From assembly GCA_902806295.1 (NCBI GenBank), contig CADCWB010000092.1:1-9220 (forward strand): DNA of 9,220 bases, in the 5' to 3' direction. Of this stretch, positions 1-7,759 are shown one piece after another (the first letter of the stretch is position 1; the number at the start of each line of letters is the position of its first letter). Position numbers and translations under genes: made by a program. The notes beneath the pieces were generated by a model that was not told the origin of the DNA, made no database searches, and was given only the letters and a program-made list of their open reading frames with translations. Origin of the DNA: an uncultured Sphingomonas sp. Lineage in GTDB: Bacteria; Pseudomonadota; Alphaproteobacteria; Sphingomonadales; Sphingomonadaceae.

Positions 1-1644
1 ATGAAGCCGATGGGTCTTTGGCAGGAAGGCGACTGGATCGCAGCGATTGCGGTGCTTGTGCTCGCGGTGTTCCTCACCATTGGGGCCAAGGTCGCCATCC
101 AGAAGGAGCCGGAGTTCGCGGGCCACCCCAAGGGCCTCTACATGCTGTTCTTCGCGGAGATGTGGGAGCGCTTCTCGTACTACGGCATGCGCGCCATTCT
201 GATATTCTACCTGACCCAGCATTGGCTGTTCAACGACAGCAAATCGAGCCTGATCTACGGCGCCTACACCAGCCTGGTGTACATTACCCCGGTGCTCGGC
301 GGCTATCTCGCCGACCGTTATCTCGGTCAGCGCAAGGCGGTGCTGTTCGGGGGCGTGCTGCTTGCGGCCGGTCACAGCCTGATGGCGGTTGAAGGCACTG
401 GCGGACAGAGCGACCCAACGATCAACGTATTTTGGGCCGCGCTGGCCTTTATCATCGTTGGGTCCGGCTTCCTCAAGGCCAACATTTCGGTGATGGTTGG
501 TCAGCTCTACAAGTTGACGGACATCCGCCGCGACGGTGCCTACACCATCTTCTACATGGGAATTAACGTCGGGGCCGCGATCGGCACCATTCTCGTCGGC
601 TACCTTGGCCAGACGATCGGCTGGGGCTGGGGCTTCGGCCTCGCCGGCATCGGCATGCTCGCCGGTCTGGTGGTGTTCGTCCTCGGCAAGAGCGCTCTGC
701 GGGGCGCCGGCGAAGCGCCGCGCCCGCTCAGTCGTTCGAAGGAATGGACGCTGTACGGCATCGGCCTTGGCGCGGTGGCGGTGATCTGGGCGCTGGTCCA
801 GTATCAGGACGTGATCCAGACCCTGTTGGTGGTCTCGGGGCTCGCCCTGCTCGGCTATGTTCTTTACGAGAGCTTCAAGCTTGAGAAAGAGCCACGCGAG
901 CGGATGTTCGCGATCTTGTTTCTCATCGCGCTCAACCCGCTGTTCTGGGGCCTGTTCGAGCAGGCGGGCGGTTCGATGAACCTGTTCACCGATCGCTTCG
1001 TCGACCGCTCGGGCGTCCCGGCTTCCATCTTCCAGTCGATCAACCCGATCTACATCATCCTGCTTGCGCCATTGTTCGCCGGATTGTGGCAGTGGCTCGG
1101 GCGTCGAGGAAAGGAACCGTCGGCGCCGGCTAAGTTCGGGCTCGCGCTTGCCCAGATGGGCCTAGCCAACCTGGTGCTAGTGTGGGGCGCCGAGGCGTTC
1201 GGGCTGGCAGCAATGACCCCGGTTATCTTCGTCTTCCTCTACTATCTGTTCGCGACCACCGGTGAGCTTTGCCTGTCGCCGGTCGGGTTGTCGGCGATGA
1301 ACCGGCTCGCCCCTTCCTTCCTCGCCTCGCTGATCATGGGGGCATGGTTCTACATGACCGCGGTCGGCAATTTCGTCGCCGGCAAGATCGGCGAAGCGAC
1401 GGGCGGCCATGGCGGCGAGATGAGCAAGGAGAAGCTGCTGGATATTTACGAGATGTTCGGTTGGATCTCCATCGGTGCCGCCGTTGCAGTGCTTTTGGTC
1501 TCGCCCATCGTGAAGCGTTGGATGCACCTCGACACGCTGCAGGACCGGGACGAACTGGGCGGGCGCGACGAGTTGGCCGAGAACCAGGGCACCGGCATGT
1601 TTCCGCAGGGCGAGACTGCGCCCGTCCGTCCGCGGGAGGCCTGA
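1..1644 (+). CDS. POT/PTR2-family proton-coupled di/tripeptide transporter
   Basis: Inner-membrane symporter of the proton-dependent oligopeptide transporter family (MFS fold), expected to import di- and tripeptides with protons. The E-x-x-E-R motif is at residues 53-57, followed by FSYYG to residue 62 (first PTR2 signature). The second signature, FYMGIN-x-G, is at 184-191. A conserved NPLFWGLFEQAGG stretch lies at 312-324 and GELCLSPVGLSAMN at 421-434. Hydrophobic segments run throughout, and the C-terminal tail (about 510-547) is hydrophilic with a repeated RDEL word. An extra hydrophobic segment (about 12-33) precedes the usual first helix. The ATG is the first base of the window, so a longer N-terminus upstream cannot be excluded. 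At 547 residues it is slightly longer than typical bacterial members. Its stop overlaps the start of the next gene by one base (TGATG), so the two are probably co-translated. The family call is secure; the exact substrate is inferred. Confidence 0.93.
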   Translation: MKPMGLWQEGDWIAAIAVLVLAVFLTIGAKVAIQKEPEFAGHPKGLYMLFFAEMWERFSYYGMRAILIFYLTQHWLFNDSKSSLIYGAYTSLVYITPVLGGYLADRYLGQRKAVLFGGVLLAAGHSLMAVEGTGGQSDPTINVFWAALAFIIVGSGFLKANISVMVGQLYKLTDIRRDGAYTIFYMGINVGAAIGTILVGYLGQTIGWGWGFGLAGIGMLAGLVVFVLGKSALRGAGEAPRPLSRSKEWTLYGIGLGAVAVIWALVQYQDVIQTLLVVSGLALLGYVLYESFKLEKEPRERMFAILFLIALNPLFWGLFEQAGGSMNLFTDRFVDRSGVPASIFQSINPIYIILLAPLFAGLWQWLGRRGKEPSAPAKFGLALAQMGLANLVLVWGAEAFGLAAMTPVIFVFLYYLFATTGELCLSPVGLSAMNRLAPSFLASLIMGAWFYMTAVGNFVAGKIGEATGGHGGEMSKEKLLDIYEMFGWISIGAAVAVLLVSPIVKRWMHLDTLQDRDELGGRDELAENQGTGMFPQGETAPVRPREA

Positions 1645-3065
1645 TGCGTAGCGGCCCTGCAGTCGTCGCGGCGGTAGCCGCAGCCCTGTTGTCCGGTTGC
1701 GCAGCGGTGGGCTCGAAGCCGGCCAAGGCTCCAGCCGTTCGCATCAATGCCGATCCTTATCCCTCGACCTATCGGGCTTACCCGGGCGCGGCGACACTGA
1801 TCCGCAACGTCACCATCCTGGATGGGGAGGGCGGCCGCATCGAGCGGGGTGAAATCCTGCTGGTGAACGGCAAGGTGGAGGCAATCGCCGGCCTTGAGGG
1901 CGGCGGAACTGCCCCGGCAATCCTGCAGGCTCCGGCCGGTGCAGTTGTGGTCGACGGGACGGGCAAGTACGTGACGCCCGGCATCATCGATGTGCACAGC
2001 CATCTCGGCGACTATCCCAGCCCCGGCGTGCAAGCCCATGACGACGGCAATGAAGCGACGGCTCCGGCCCGCCCGGAGGTCTGGGCCGAGCACAGCGTGT
2101 GGCCGCAGGACCCCGGCTTCAGCCGCGCTTTGGCCAACGGCGGCGTCACCGCGCTGCAGGTGCTGCCCGGCTCGGCCAACCTGTTCGGCGGCCGCTCGGT
2201 CACGCTCAAGAACGTGCCAGCGCGGACCATGCAGGGAATGAAGTTCCCCGGCGCACCCTACGGCCTCAAGATGGCGTGCGGCGAGAACCCGAAGCGGGTG
2301 TATGGCTCCAAGGGCCAGATGCCTGCCACCCGGATGGGCAATATCGCGGTCACCCGTCAGACCTGGATCAACGCGGCCGCTTACAAGCGCAAGTGGGACA
2401 AGTATGAAGCCGAGGGCGGCGAGATGCCGGGCCGCGACCTCGCCATGGATACGCTGCGCGGCGTGATGGCCGGCGACATCCTGGTGCACAACCACTGCTA
2501 CCGCGCCGACGAAATGGCGATCATGATCGACCTCGCCAAGGAGGCCGGTTACCAGATCGGTACTTTCCACCACGCCACGGAAAGCTACAAGATTGCCGAC
2601 CTGCTTGCCCGCGAAGGCATCTGCTCGGCGATGTGGGCCGACTGGTATGGCTTCAAGATGGAGTCCTATGACGCCATCAAGGAGAACATCGCCTTTGTCG
2701 ACAAGGCGGGCGCCTGCGCCATCGTCCATTCGGACGATCCGAACAGCATCCAGCGCCTGAACCAGGAAGCGGCGAAGGCGATGGCCGCCGGTCGCCGGGC
2801 CGGGCTCAACATCACCGAAGAGCATGCCTGGACCTGGCTCAGCGGCAATCCGGCCAAGGCGCTGGGCATTGCCGACCGGACCGGTAGCCTCAAGCCGGGC
2901 AAGATGGCCGACGTGGTGCTGTGGAACGGTAACCCATTCAGCAACTATACCCGGCCGGAACGGGTGTGGATTGACGGCGCGCTGATGTACGATGCCAACA
3001 ACCCGCGGCTTCGTCCGGTGAGTGACTTCGAGCTCGGCCAGCCTGGCGAGGGAGACGTAAAATGA
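1644..3065 (+). CDS. Exported lipoprotein amidohydrolase (imidazolonepropionase/Xaa-dipeptidase-like, COG1228 type)
   Basis: Metal-dependent hydrolase of the amidohydrolase superfamily, 473 residues. The N-terminus is a lipoprotein signal: a hydrophobic stretch followed by the lipobox L16-S17-G18-C19. Residue +2 is Ala, so sorting to the outer membrane is likely if the usual Lol rule applies. The metal-binding strand-1 motif is intact in GIIDVHSH (H118, H120). Other probable ligands are K209 in GLKMACGEN (candidate carboxylated lysine), H284 in VHNHC, H310 in FHHATE and D364 in HSDDPNS. The C-terminal GSLKPGKMADVVLWNGNPF (415-433) is the classic amidohydrolase beta-sandwich closure. The start at 1644 is supported by GGGAGG at 1634-1639, the lipobox just downstream and coupling to the transporter; the frame is open further upstream but that part overlaps the transporter. 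Related enzymes include Xaa-Arg/Xaa-Lys/Xaa-Pro dipeptidases, so peptide cleavage outside the cytoplasm is plausible. The substrate is not determinable from sequence. Confidence 0.88.
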   Translation: MRSGPAVVAAVAAALLSGCAAVGSKPAKAPAVRINADPYPSTYRAYPGAATLIRNVTILDGEGGRIERGEILLVNGKVEAIAGLEGGGTAPAILQAPAGAVVVDGTGKYVTPGIIDVHSHLGDYPSPGVQAHDDGNEATAPARPEVWAEHSVWPQDPGFSRALANGGVTALQVLPGSANLFGGRSVTLKNVPARTMQGMKFPGAPYGLKMACGENPKRVYGSKGQMPATRMGNIAVTRQTWINAAAYKRKWDKYEAEGGEMPGRDLAMDTLRGVMAGDILVHNHCYRADEMAIMIDLAKEAGYQIGTFHHATESYKIADLLAREGICSAMWADWYGFKMESYDAIKENIAFVDKAGACAIVHSDDPNSIQRLNQEAAKAMAAGRRAGLNITEEHAWTWLSGNPAKALGIADRTGSLKPGKMADVVLWNGNPFSNYTRPERVWIDGALMYDANNPRLRPVSDFELGQPGEGDVK

Positions 3066-4432
3066 TCCGCTCCCTGGTGCTGGCATTGCTGGTCGGCACC
3101 GCTGCACCGGCGTCCGCACAGACGGTCGCGATCATCCGAGGCACCGTCGCGCTCGGCGACGGATCGGAGCCGATCCAGAGCGGCACCGTGATCATCCGCA
3201 ATGGCCGGGTCGCGGCGGCCGGCTACCAGATCGGCATCCCCCCCGATGCGCAGGTGATCGACGCCACCGGCAAGTGGGTCACCCCGGGCCTGGTCGCCGG
3301 CTTCTCGCGCCTGGGCCTCAGCGACGTGGATGCGGTCGAAGGCGCGACGGACATCTCCGCCAATGGTCCGTTCAGCGCCGCGCTCGACATCGCGCCCGCG
3401 ATCAATCCCAACGGGCAGCCCGTGGCGGTCAACCGTTCGGAAGGCCTGACCCGAGCGATCGTTGCGCCAGCGACGGGGCGCAGCATCTTCGCCGGCCAAG
3501 GCGCGCTGATCGACACGGGTGCCGACCTCGATCCGGTCACCCGCGCGCGGCTGTTCCAGTTCGTCGAACTTGGCGAGCAGGGCGCGGAGGAGGCGGGCGG
3601 ATCCCGTGCTTCGGCCCATGTGCTGCTGCGCAACGCCCTGCGCGAAGCCGCCGAGCTCGGTCGCTTCTCCACTCCCCTGAGTGGGGGCGGTGCCCGCGAG
3701 CGGCCCGGCGTGCCGGAAAATGCCCGCGACGAGAAGCTGCTGACCAACGATGCGCGCCGCAGCGACGACGTACTGCTGACCCGCTTCGATGCGGCCGCGC
3801 TGGTGCCGGTGCTGCGGGGCCGGCAGATCCTGATGATCCATGCCGAGCGGGCCACCGACTTGCTGCAGGTCCTCGCGCTCAAGCGCGAGTTTCCGAGCTT
3901 GCGACTGGTGATCGTCGGCGCCGACGAGGGCTGGACCGTGGCCGACCGGCTGGCCGCCAGTGGCATCCCAGTCATCGCCTCCGCCATGAGCGACCTGCCG
4001 GCAAGCTTCGAAAGCGTGGCGGCGACCCAGAGCAATGTCGGGCGGATGCGGGCGGCGGGCGTCAAGGTTTCGGTCGGGACCATCAACGACGACGACACCC
4101 GCATGGCCAGCCGGGCGCGCTTCTACGCCGGCAATCTGGTGGCGCTGAGCAAGATCCCCGGGGCTGCCGGGCTGAGCTGGGGCGAGGCCCTGGCGGCGAT
4201 CACCTCGGGCCCGGCCGAGGCCGTTGGGCTTGGCGGTGAGATCGGCAGCCTTCGTCCGGGCCGCCGTGGCGACGTGGTGATCTGGTCCGGCGATCCGCTC
4301 GATAACGCCAGTGCTGCTGAGATGGTGCTGATCGACGGGGTGCAGCAGCCGCTTACCACCCGCCAGACGCGCCTCCGCGATCGCTACCGCGACCTCCGGC
4401 AAGACACGCTGCCAGAGGCCTATCGGCGGTGA
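3062..4432 (+). CDS. Secreted amidohydrolase-like protein with degenerate metal site
   Basis: Paralogue-like partner of the preceding amidohydrolase, 456 residues. It has a Sec signal peptide with a probable cleavage site after A17-S18-A19, so it is periplasmic or secreted. The fold is recognisable from the N-terminal beta-sandwich strands (TVIIRNGRV, VIDATGKWVTPG) and the C-terminal GSLRPGRRGDVVIWSGDPL, followed by a basic tail. The catalytic metal motif is missing: where the partner has IIDVHSH, this protein has LVAGFSR (F81 and R83 replace the two His). By eye alignment the HH of FHHATE and the HSDD motif are also replaced (VGADE, TINDDD), while H260 in IHAERA remains. It starts at an ATG overlapping the previous stop (ATGA), with GAGGGAG at 3048-3054 as ribosome binding site. 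The constant pairing implies a joint role, perhaps as a non-catalytic or altered-activity subunit; that is inference. Full length with no frameshift seen. Confidence 0.82.
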   Translation: MIRSLVLALLVGTAAPASAQTVAIIRGTVALGDGSEPIQSGTVIIRNGRVAAAGYQIGIPPDAQVIDATGKWVTPGLVAGFSRLGLSDVDAVEGATDISANGPFSAALDIAPAINPNGQPVAVNRSEGLTRAIVAPATGRSIFAGQGALIDTGADLDPVTRARLFQFVELGEQGAEEAGGSRASAHVLLRNALREAAELGRFSTPLSGGGARERPGVPENARDEKLLTNDARRSDDVLLTRFDAAALVPVLRGRQILMIHAERATDLLQVLALKREFPSLRLVIVGADEGWTVADRLAASGIPVIASAMSDLPASFESVAATQSNVGRMRAAGVKVSVGTINDDDTRMASRARFYAGNLVALSKIPGAAGLSWGEALAAITSGPAEAVGLGGEIGSLRPGRRGDVVIWSGDPLDNASAAEMVLIDGVQQPLTTRQTRLRDRYRDLRQDTLPEAYRR

Positions 4433-5097
4433 ACGCCCTTGCGATGACCGCAGCCTTTGGGGCGGCGTTCATCGCAACTCACCTCGCCTTGTCGCACCCG
4501 CTGCGCAAGCCGGTCTCGCGCTTACTTGGCGGGGCAGGGTTCCAGGCGCTTTACTCGATCATCGCCATCGCTCTGTTCGCGGGCATGATCTGGGCGCGCA
4601 AGGGTGCCGGTCCAGAAGCCTGGCTGTGGCAGCCGGGTGAGGTGGCCCTGCTCGCCGCGGCCCTGCTCATATGGCTCGGCAGCATGCTCTTGGTTGGCTC
4701 GTTCCGCCGCAATCCGGCGATGGTGACCTTCGGGCCCGGTAAGGACGTGGTGATCGGCTTTCCCGGAGGCGTATTCCGCATCACCCGTCACCCGATGATG
4801 TGGGGCTTCGCGTTGTGGGCAGTCGCTCACATCCTCGTTCACCCGGAGCCTTCGGCGCTCGTCATCGCCGTCACCGTGCTGATCCTCGCGCTGGCCGGCT
4901 CGGCGGGCCAGGATGTCAAGAAACGCCGTCACCTGGGTGAGGCCTGGTGCGAGTGGGTGCGGCGGACCAGTTTCGTCCCTTTCGGCAGCGGCCTTGCCTG
5001 GCCCGGCACCTTCGCCTTCGTCGGCGGAACCCTGCTGTTTCTGATCGCGACCTGGCTACACCCCGTGCCAGCCGGCGTCTGGCGCTGGTTCGGTTAA
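4429..5097 (+). CDS. NnrU-family integral membrane protein
   Basis: Polytopic inner-membrane protein of 222 residues in the NnrU family, which also includes plant and cyanobacterial zeta-carotene isomerase (Z-ISO) and resembles isoprenylcysteine methyltransferases. Visible family marks are an N-terminal helix with H18 and SHP (H23), FRITRHPMMWGF at 116-127 (R120, H121), H134 in the following helix, and TSFVPF near 180-185. About five to six hydrophobic segments are present. The start is a GTG whose bases overlap the previous stop (GTGA), with AGAGG at 4414-4418 upstream; an ATG five codons later (4444) is an alternative. NnrU was named from nitric-oxide reductase clusters, but no denitrification gene is in this window, so that role should not be transferred. 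The four-base overlap ties it to the amidohydrolase pair. A haem- or redox-linked function is possible by analogy with Z-ISO; the actual function is unknown. Confidence 0.85.
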   Translation: MNALAMTAAFGAAFIATHLALSHPLRKPVSRLLGGAGFQALYSIIAIALFAGMIWARKGAGPEAWLWQPGEVALLAAALLIWLGSMLLVGSFRRNPAMVTFGPGKDVVIGFPGGVFRITRHPMMWGFALWAVAHILVHPEPSALVIAVTVLILALAGSAGQDVKKRRHLGEAWCEWVRRTSFVPFGSGLAWPGTFAFVGGTLLFLIATWLHPVPAGVWRWFG

Positions 5098-5109
5098 CCT
5101 TGCCGCGCT

Positions 5110-5119
5110 AAGGCGGAGG
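5110..5119 (+). promoter_or_regulatory. Double Shine-Dalgarno of glmM
   Basis: Two purine-rich words precede the glmM ATG: AAGG at 5110-5113 with seven bases to the start, and GGAGG at 5115-5119 with only one base to the start. The second is stronger in sequence but too close for normal spacing. The start itself is fixed by the conserved GlmM N-terminus (FFGTDGIRG), so the AAGG word, or both together, must serve initiation. Confidence 0.5.
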
Positions 5120-5120
5120 T

Positions 5121-6455
5121 ATGGCACGCAAATTCTTCGGCACGGATGGTATCCGCGGCCTCACCAACACCGCCCCGATGACTCCCGAAATCGCCCTCAA
5201 GGTCGGGCAAGCGGCGGGCGCGCACTTCTTCCGCGGCGACCACCGGCACCGGGTGGTGATCGGCAAGGACACGCGCCTGTCGGGCTATATGATGGAATCG
5301 GCGCTGGTGGCCGGCTTCTGCAGCGTCGGCATGGACGTGGTCCTGCTCGGACCCATGCCGACCCCGGCAGTGGCGATGCTGACTCGCTCCATGCGTGCCG
5401 ATCTGGGGGTGATGATCTCCGCCAGCCACAATCCGTTCGCCGACAATGGAATCAAGCTGTTCGGCCCGGACGGCTACAAGCTGTCGGACGAAGACGAACT
5501 GGCGATCGAGGCCCGGCTGGATAGCGAGCCCGAACTGGTCGCGCCGGAGAAGATCGGCCGCGCCAAGCGCATCGAGGACGCTCGCGGACGCTATGTTCAC
5601 TTCGCCAAGTCGACCTTCCCCGAAAAGCTCCGCCTCGACGGGCTCAAGGTCGTGATCGACTGCGCCAATGGTGCGGCCTACCATGTCGCCCCCGACGCGC
5701 TGTGGGAACTTGGCGCCGACGTAGTCCAGCTTGGCGTTAGGCCCAACGGCATCAACATCAACGACGGCTGCGGCTCGACCCATCCCGACAAGCTGCAGGA
5801 GGCCGTGGTGGCGGAGGGCGCCGACATCGGCCTCGCGCTGGATGGCGACGCCGACCGGCTGATCGTGGTCGACCAGACCGGCAAGGTAATTGACGGCGAC
5901 CAGCTGATGGCCCTCATCGCCCTCGACCAGCAACGCCAGGGCTTGTTGCGCGGCGGGGCGGTGGTCGCGACCGTGATGTCCAATCTCGGGCTTGAGCGCA
6001 AATTGGAGGCTGAGGGGCTGCGGCTCGAGCGCACCAAGGTCGGCGACCGCTATGTGCTCGAGGCCATGCGCGCGACCGGCTGCAATGTCGGCGGGGAGCA
6101 GTCGGGCCACATCATTCTGTCCGATCATGCGACCACGGGTGATGGTCTGGTCGCCGGCCTTCAGATCCTTGCCGCCATGGTCGGGCAGGGGAAGCCCGCC
6201 AGCGAGTTGCTTAACCAATTCGATCCGGTCCCGCAGCTGCTCAAGAACGTCCGGTTCGCCGGCGGCGCTCCGCTGGAAGACGCTAGCGTCAAGGCCTGCA
6301 TCGCGGGCGCAGAGGCGGAGCTCAACGGTAAGGGACGGCTGGTCATCCGCAAGTCGGGCACCGAGCCGCTGATCCGAGTCATGGCGGAAGGCGACGACGA
6401 AGCGCAGGTCCACGCCGTTGTTGACCGGATCTGCCAAGCGGTGGCGAGTGCTTAA
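5121..6455 (+). CDS. glmM: Phosphoglucosamine mutase
   Basis: Cytoplasmic enzyme converting glucosamine-6-phosphate to glucosamine-1-phosphate on the route to UDP-N-acetylglucosamine, peptidoglycan and lipopolysaccharide. At 444 residues it matches the family length. All four functional loops are present: the catalytic phosphoserine loop ISASHNP (99-105, S102 by match to the E. coli enzyme), the magnesium loop DGDADR (D241, D243, D245), the sugar-specificity loop GEQSGH (325-330) and the C-terminal phosphate-binding loop RKSGTEPLIRVM (410-421). The N-terminal FFGTDGIRG fixes the start. It lies 23 bases after the NnrU-family gene with no visible terminator between, so read-through from the upstream operon is likely. 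In many bacteria glmM follows folP or ftsH; neither is seen here. No abnormalities noted; the identification is secure. Confidence 0.97.
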   Translation: MARKFFGTDGIRGLTNTAPMTPEIALKVGQAAGAHFFRGDHRHRVVIGKDTRLSGYMMESALVAGFCSVGMDVVLLGPMPTPAVAMLTRSMRADLGVMISASHNPFADNGIKLFGPDGYKLSDEDELAIEARLDSEPELVAPEKIGRAKRIEDARGRYVHFAKSTFPEKLRLDGLKVVIDCANGAAYHVAPDALWELGADVVQLGVRPNGININDGCGSTHPDKLQEAVVAEGADIGLALDGDADRLIVVDQTGKVIDGDQLMALIALDQQRQGLLRGGAVVATVMSNLGLERKLEAEGLRLERTKVGDRYVLEAMRATGCNVGGEQSGHIILSDHATTGDGLVAGLQILAAMVGQGKPASELLNQFDPVPQLLKNVRFAGGAPLEDASVKACIAGAEAELNGKGRLVIRKSGTEPLIRVMAEGDDEAQVHAVVDRICQAVASA

Positions 6456-6509
6456 CGCTTTGTTGGGCAGTGCTGGCATATGGCGGCGCATCAGATTGGG
6501 CCCAACGCA

Positions 6510-7754
6510 ATGACAACCACTCCCCGCATCCTCATCATCGCGGGCTCCGACAGCGGTGGCGGGGCGGGGATTCAGGCCGACATCAAGACGGTCACCATGC
6601 TCGGCGGTCATGCGATGACCGCAATCACCGCCATCACCGCGCAGAATACGCTGCGGGTCACCGCCGTGCACCCGGTGCCGGCCGAGACCGTGCTGGCGCA
6701 GATCGACGCGGTGATCGAAGACCTCGGGGTCGACGCCATCAAGATCGGCATGATCGGCTCTGCCTTCACGGCCAACGCGGTCGCCGCCCGGCTCGAGTTG
6801 TTGGAGGGCATTCCGATCGTGTTCGACCCGGTGATGGTGGCGACCAGCGGCGCCGACCTCGCCGACGACGCCACGGTCGCCGCATTCGGGCGGTTGATGG
6901 ACATCGCCACCATCGCCACGCCCAACCTTCCCGAACTTAACCGGCTGACCGGCAAGGACGATCCGGTGGAAGCCGCGCTGGCGCTGGTCGGGGCGCACCG
7001 CTGCGCCGTGATGATCAAAGGCGGCCATGAGGAAGGCGACGTGCTCGGCGACGCCCTGATCGAAGAAGACAATATGACGAGCTGGCAGGGCTCGCGGATC
7101 GACACGCCGCATACCCACGGCACCGGCTGCACGCTGGCTACTGCGATCGCGGTCGGCCTGGCGCAGGGCAAGAGCCTGGCCCAGTCCATCGGCACCGCCC
7201 GCGAGTTCGTCCGCATGGCCCTGCACGAGGCGCCTGGACTGGGGCAGGGGCACGGCCCGATGGGGCACCACATGGTCCGGCTCGATGTCGGCGGCGGCCC
7301 GCGGCTCAACCAGGTCACGGTCACCGGCAAGGATTACGCCAAGTCGGTCGCCTTCTATCGTTCCTTGGGGCTCCGCCAAATCGTGGACAGCCCGGACAAT
7401 GGCTATGCCCGGTTCGAGATGTGGGGCGGCGTCAGCCTGTCGGTGCAGATCGACCCCGAGGAAGAGGTCGCGCCGACCACCGCCATCTATCTTGAGTGCG
7501 ACGATCTCGATGCTCGGGTAGAGCAGCTCGCCCGTTCCGGCTTGCCATTCGAGCATGGCCCGCGCAACCAGCCCTGGATGTGGCGCGAAGCCCGGCTGCG
7601 CGATCCCGCGGGCAACATCGTCTTTCTCTACAAGGCGGGGGAACATCGGCGCTACCCACCGTGGCGCCTGGCCAAGGAGCCGGTCAAAAGCGACGAGCCG
7701 AGCGTCCCGGAGCAAGATGAGGCTTACCAGCCCAAGCGAGCCATCCTACCCTAG
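6510..7754 (+). CDS. thiD: Hydroxymethylpyrimidine/phosphomethylpyrimidine kinase fused to a C-terminal VOC domain
   Basis: A 414-residue two-domain protein. Residues 1 to about 260 are ThiD, a ribokinase-fold kinase that phosphorylates HMP and HMP-P to give HMP-PP for thiamine synthesis. Evidence: IAGSDSGGGAGIQADIK (10-26), KIGMIGS (78-84), DPVMV (106-110), TPNLPELN (137-144), IKGGH (169-173) and the anion-hole motif HGTGCTLA (203-210, C207). Residues about 266-376 form a vicinal-oxygen-chelate (glyoxalase/bleomycin-resistance) domain: LNQVTVTGKDYAKSVAFYRSLG at the start, TAIYLECDDLDA in the middle and LRDPAGNIVFLYKAG at the end. A polar tail follows. The usual metal-ligand positions appear replaced (Q268, Y374), so metal binding is doubtful. 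The ThiD N-terminus supports ATG 6510; an in-frame ATG at 6480 would add ten residues, and neither has a strong ribosome binding site. An internal ATG at 7272 with GGGG upstream could release the VOC domain alone. Stand-alone ThiD is about 260-270 residues. Confidence 0.9.
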   Translation: MTTTPRILIIAGSDSGGGAGIQADIKTVTMLGGHAMTAITAITAQNTLRVTAVHPVPAETVLAQIDAVIEDLGVDAIKIGMIGSAFTANAVAARLELLEGIPIVFDPVMVATSGADLADDATVAAFGRLMDIATIATPNLPELNRLTGKDDPVEAALALVGAHRCAVMIKGGHEEGDVLGDALIEEDNMTSWQGSRIDTPHTHGTGCTLATAIAVGLAQGKSLAQSIGTAREFVRMALHEAPGLGQGHGPMGHHMVRLDVGGGPRLNQVTVTGKDYAKSVAFYRSLGLRQIVDSPDNGYARFEMWGGVSLSVQIDPEEEVAPTTAIYLECDDLDARVEQLARSGLPFEHGPRNQPWMWREARLRDPAGNIVFLYKAGEHRRYPPWRLAKEPVKSDEPSVPEQDEAYQPKRAILP

Positions 7755-7759
7755 GGGAC

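Noticed and set aside
1269..1643. Upstream extension of the first amidohydrolase frame inside the transporter gene
   Set aside because: The frame is open by chance; the lipobox and ribosome binding site support the start at 1644.
1446..4402. Long minus-strand open frames opposite the two amidohydrolases
   Set aside because: Same antisense-shadow composition; the + strand frames carry clear domains, signal peptides and coupled starts.
5098..5120. Possible hairpin (CCGC/GCGG) between the NnrU-family gene and glmM
   Set aside because: Four-base stem with no T tract; too weak for a terminator and overlaps the glmM ribosome binding site.
6480..6509. Alternative thiD start ten codons upstream
   Set aside because: The added residues (MAAHQIGPNA) do not resemble ThiD N-termini and have no better ribosome binding site; 6510 begins directly before the conserved strand. 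Not fully excluded.
5094..7715. Very long open frame (873 codons) on the minus strand opposite glmM and thiD
   Set aside because: It lies opposite two confidently identified genes, has no recognisable domains and shows the His/Arg/Gly/Asp-rich composition typical of antisense frames in GC-rich DNA.
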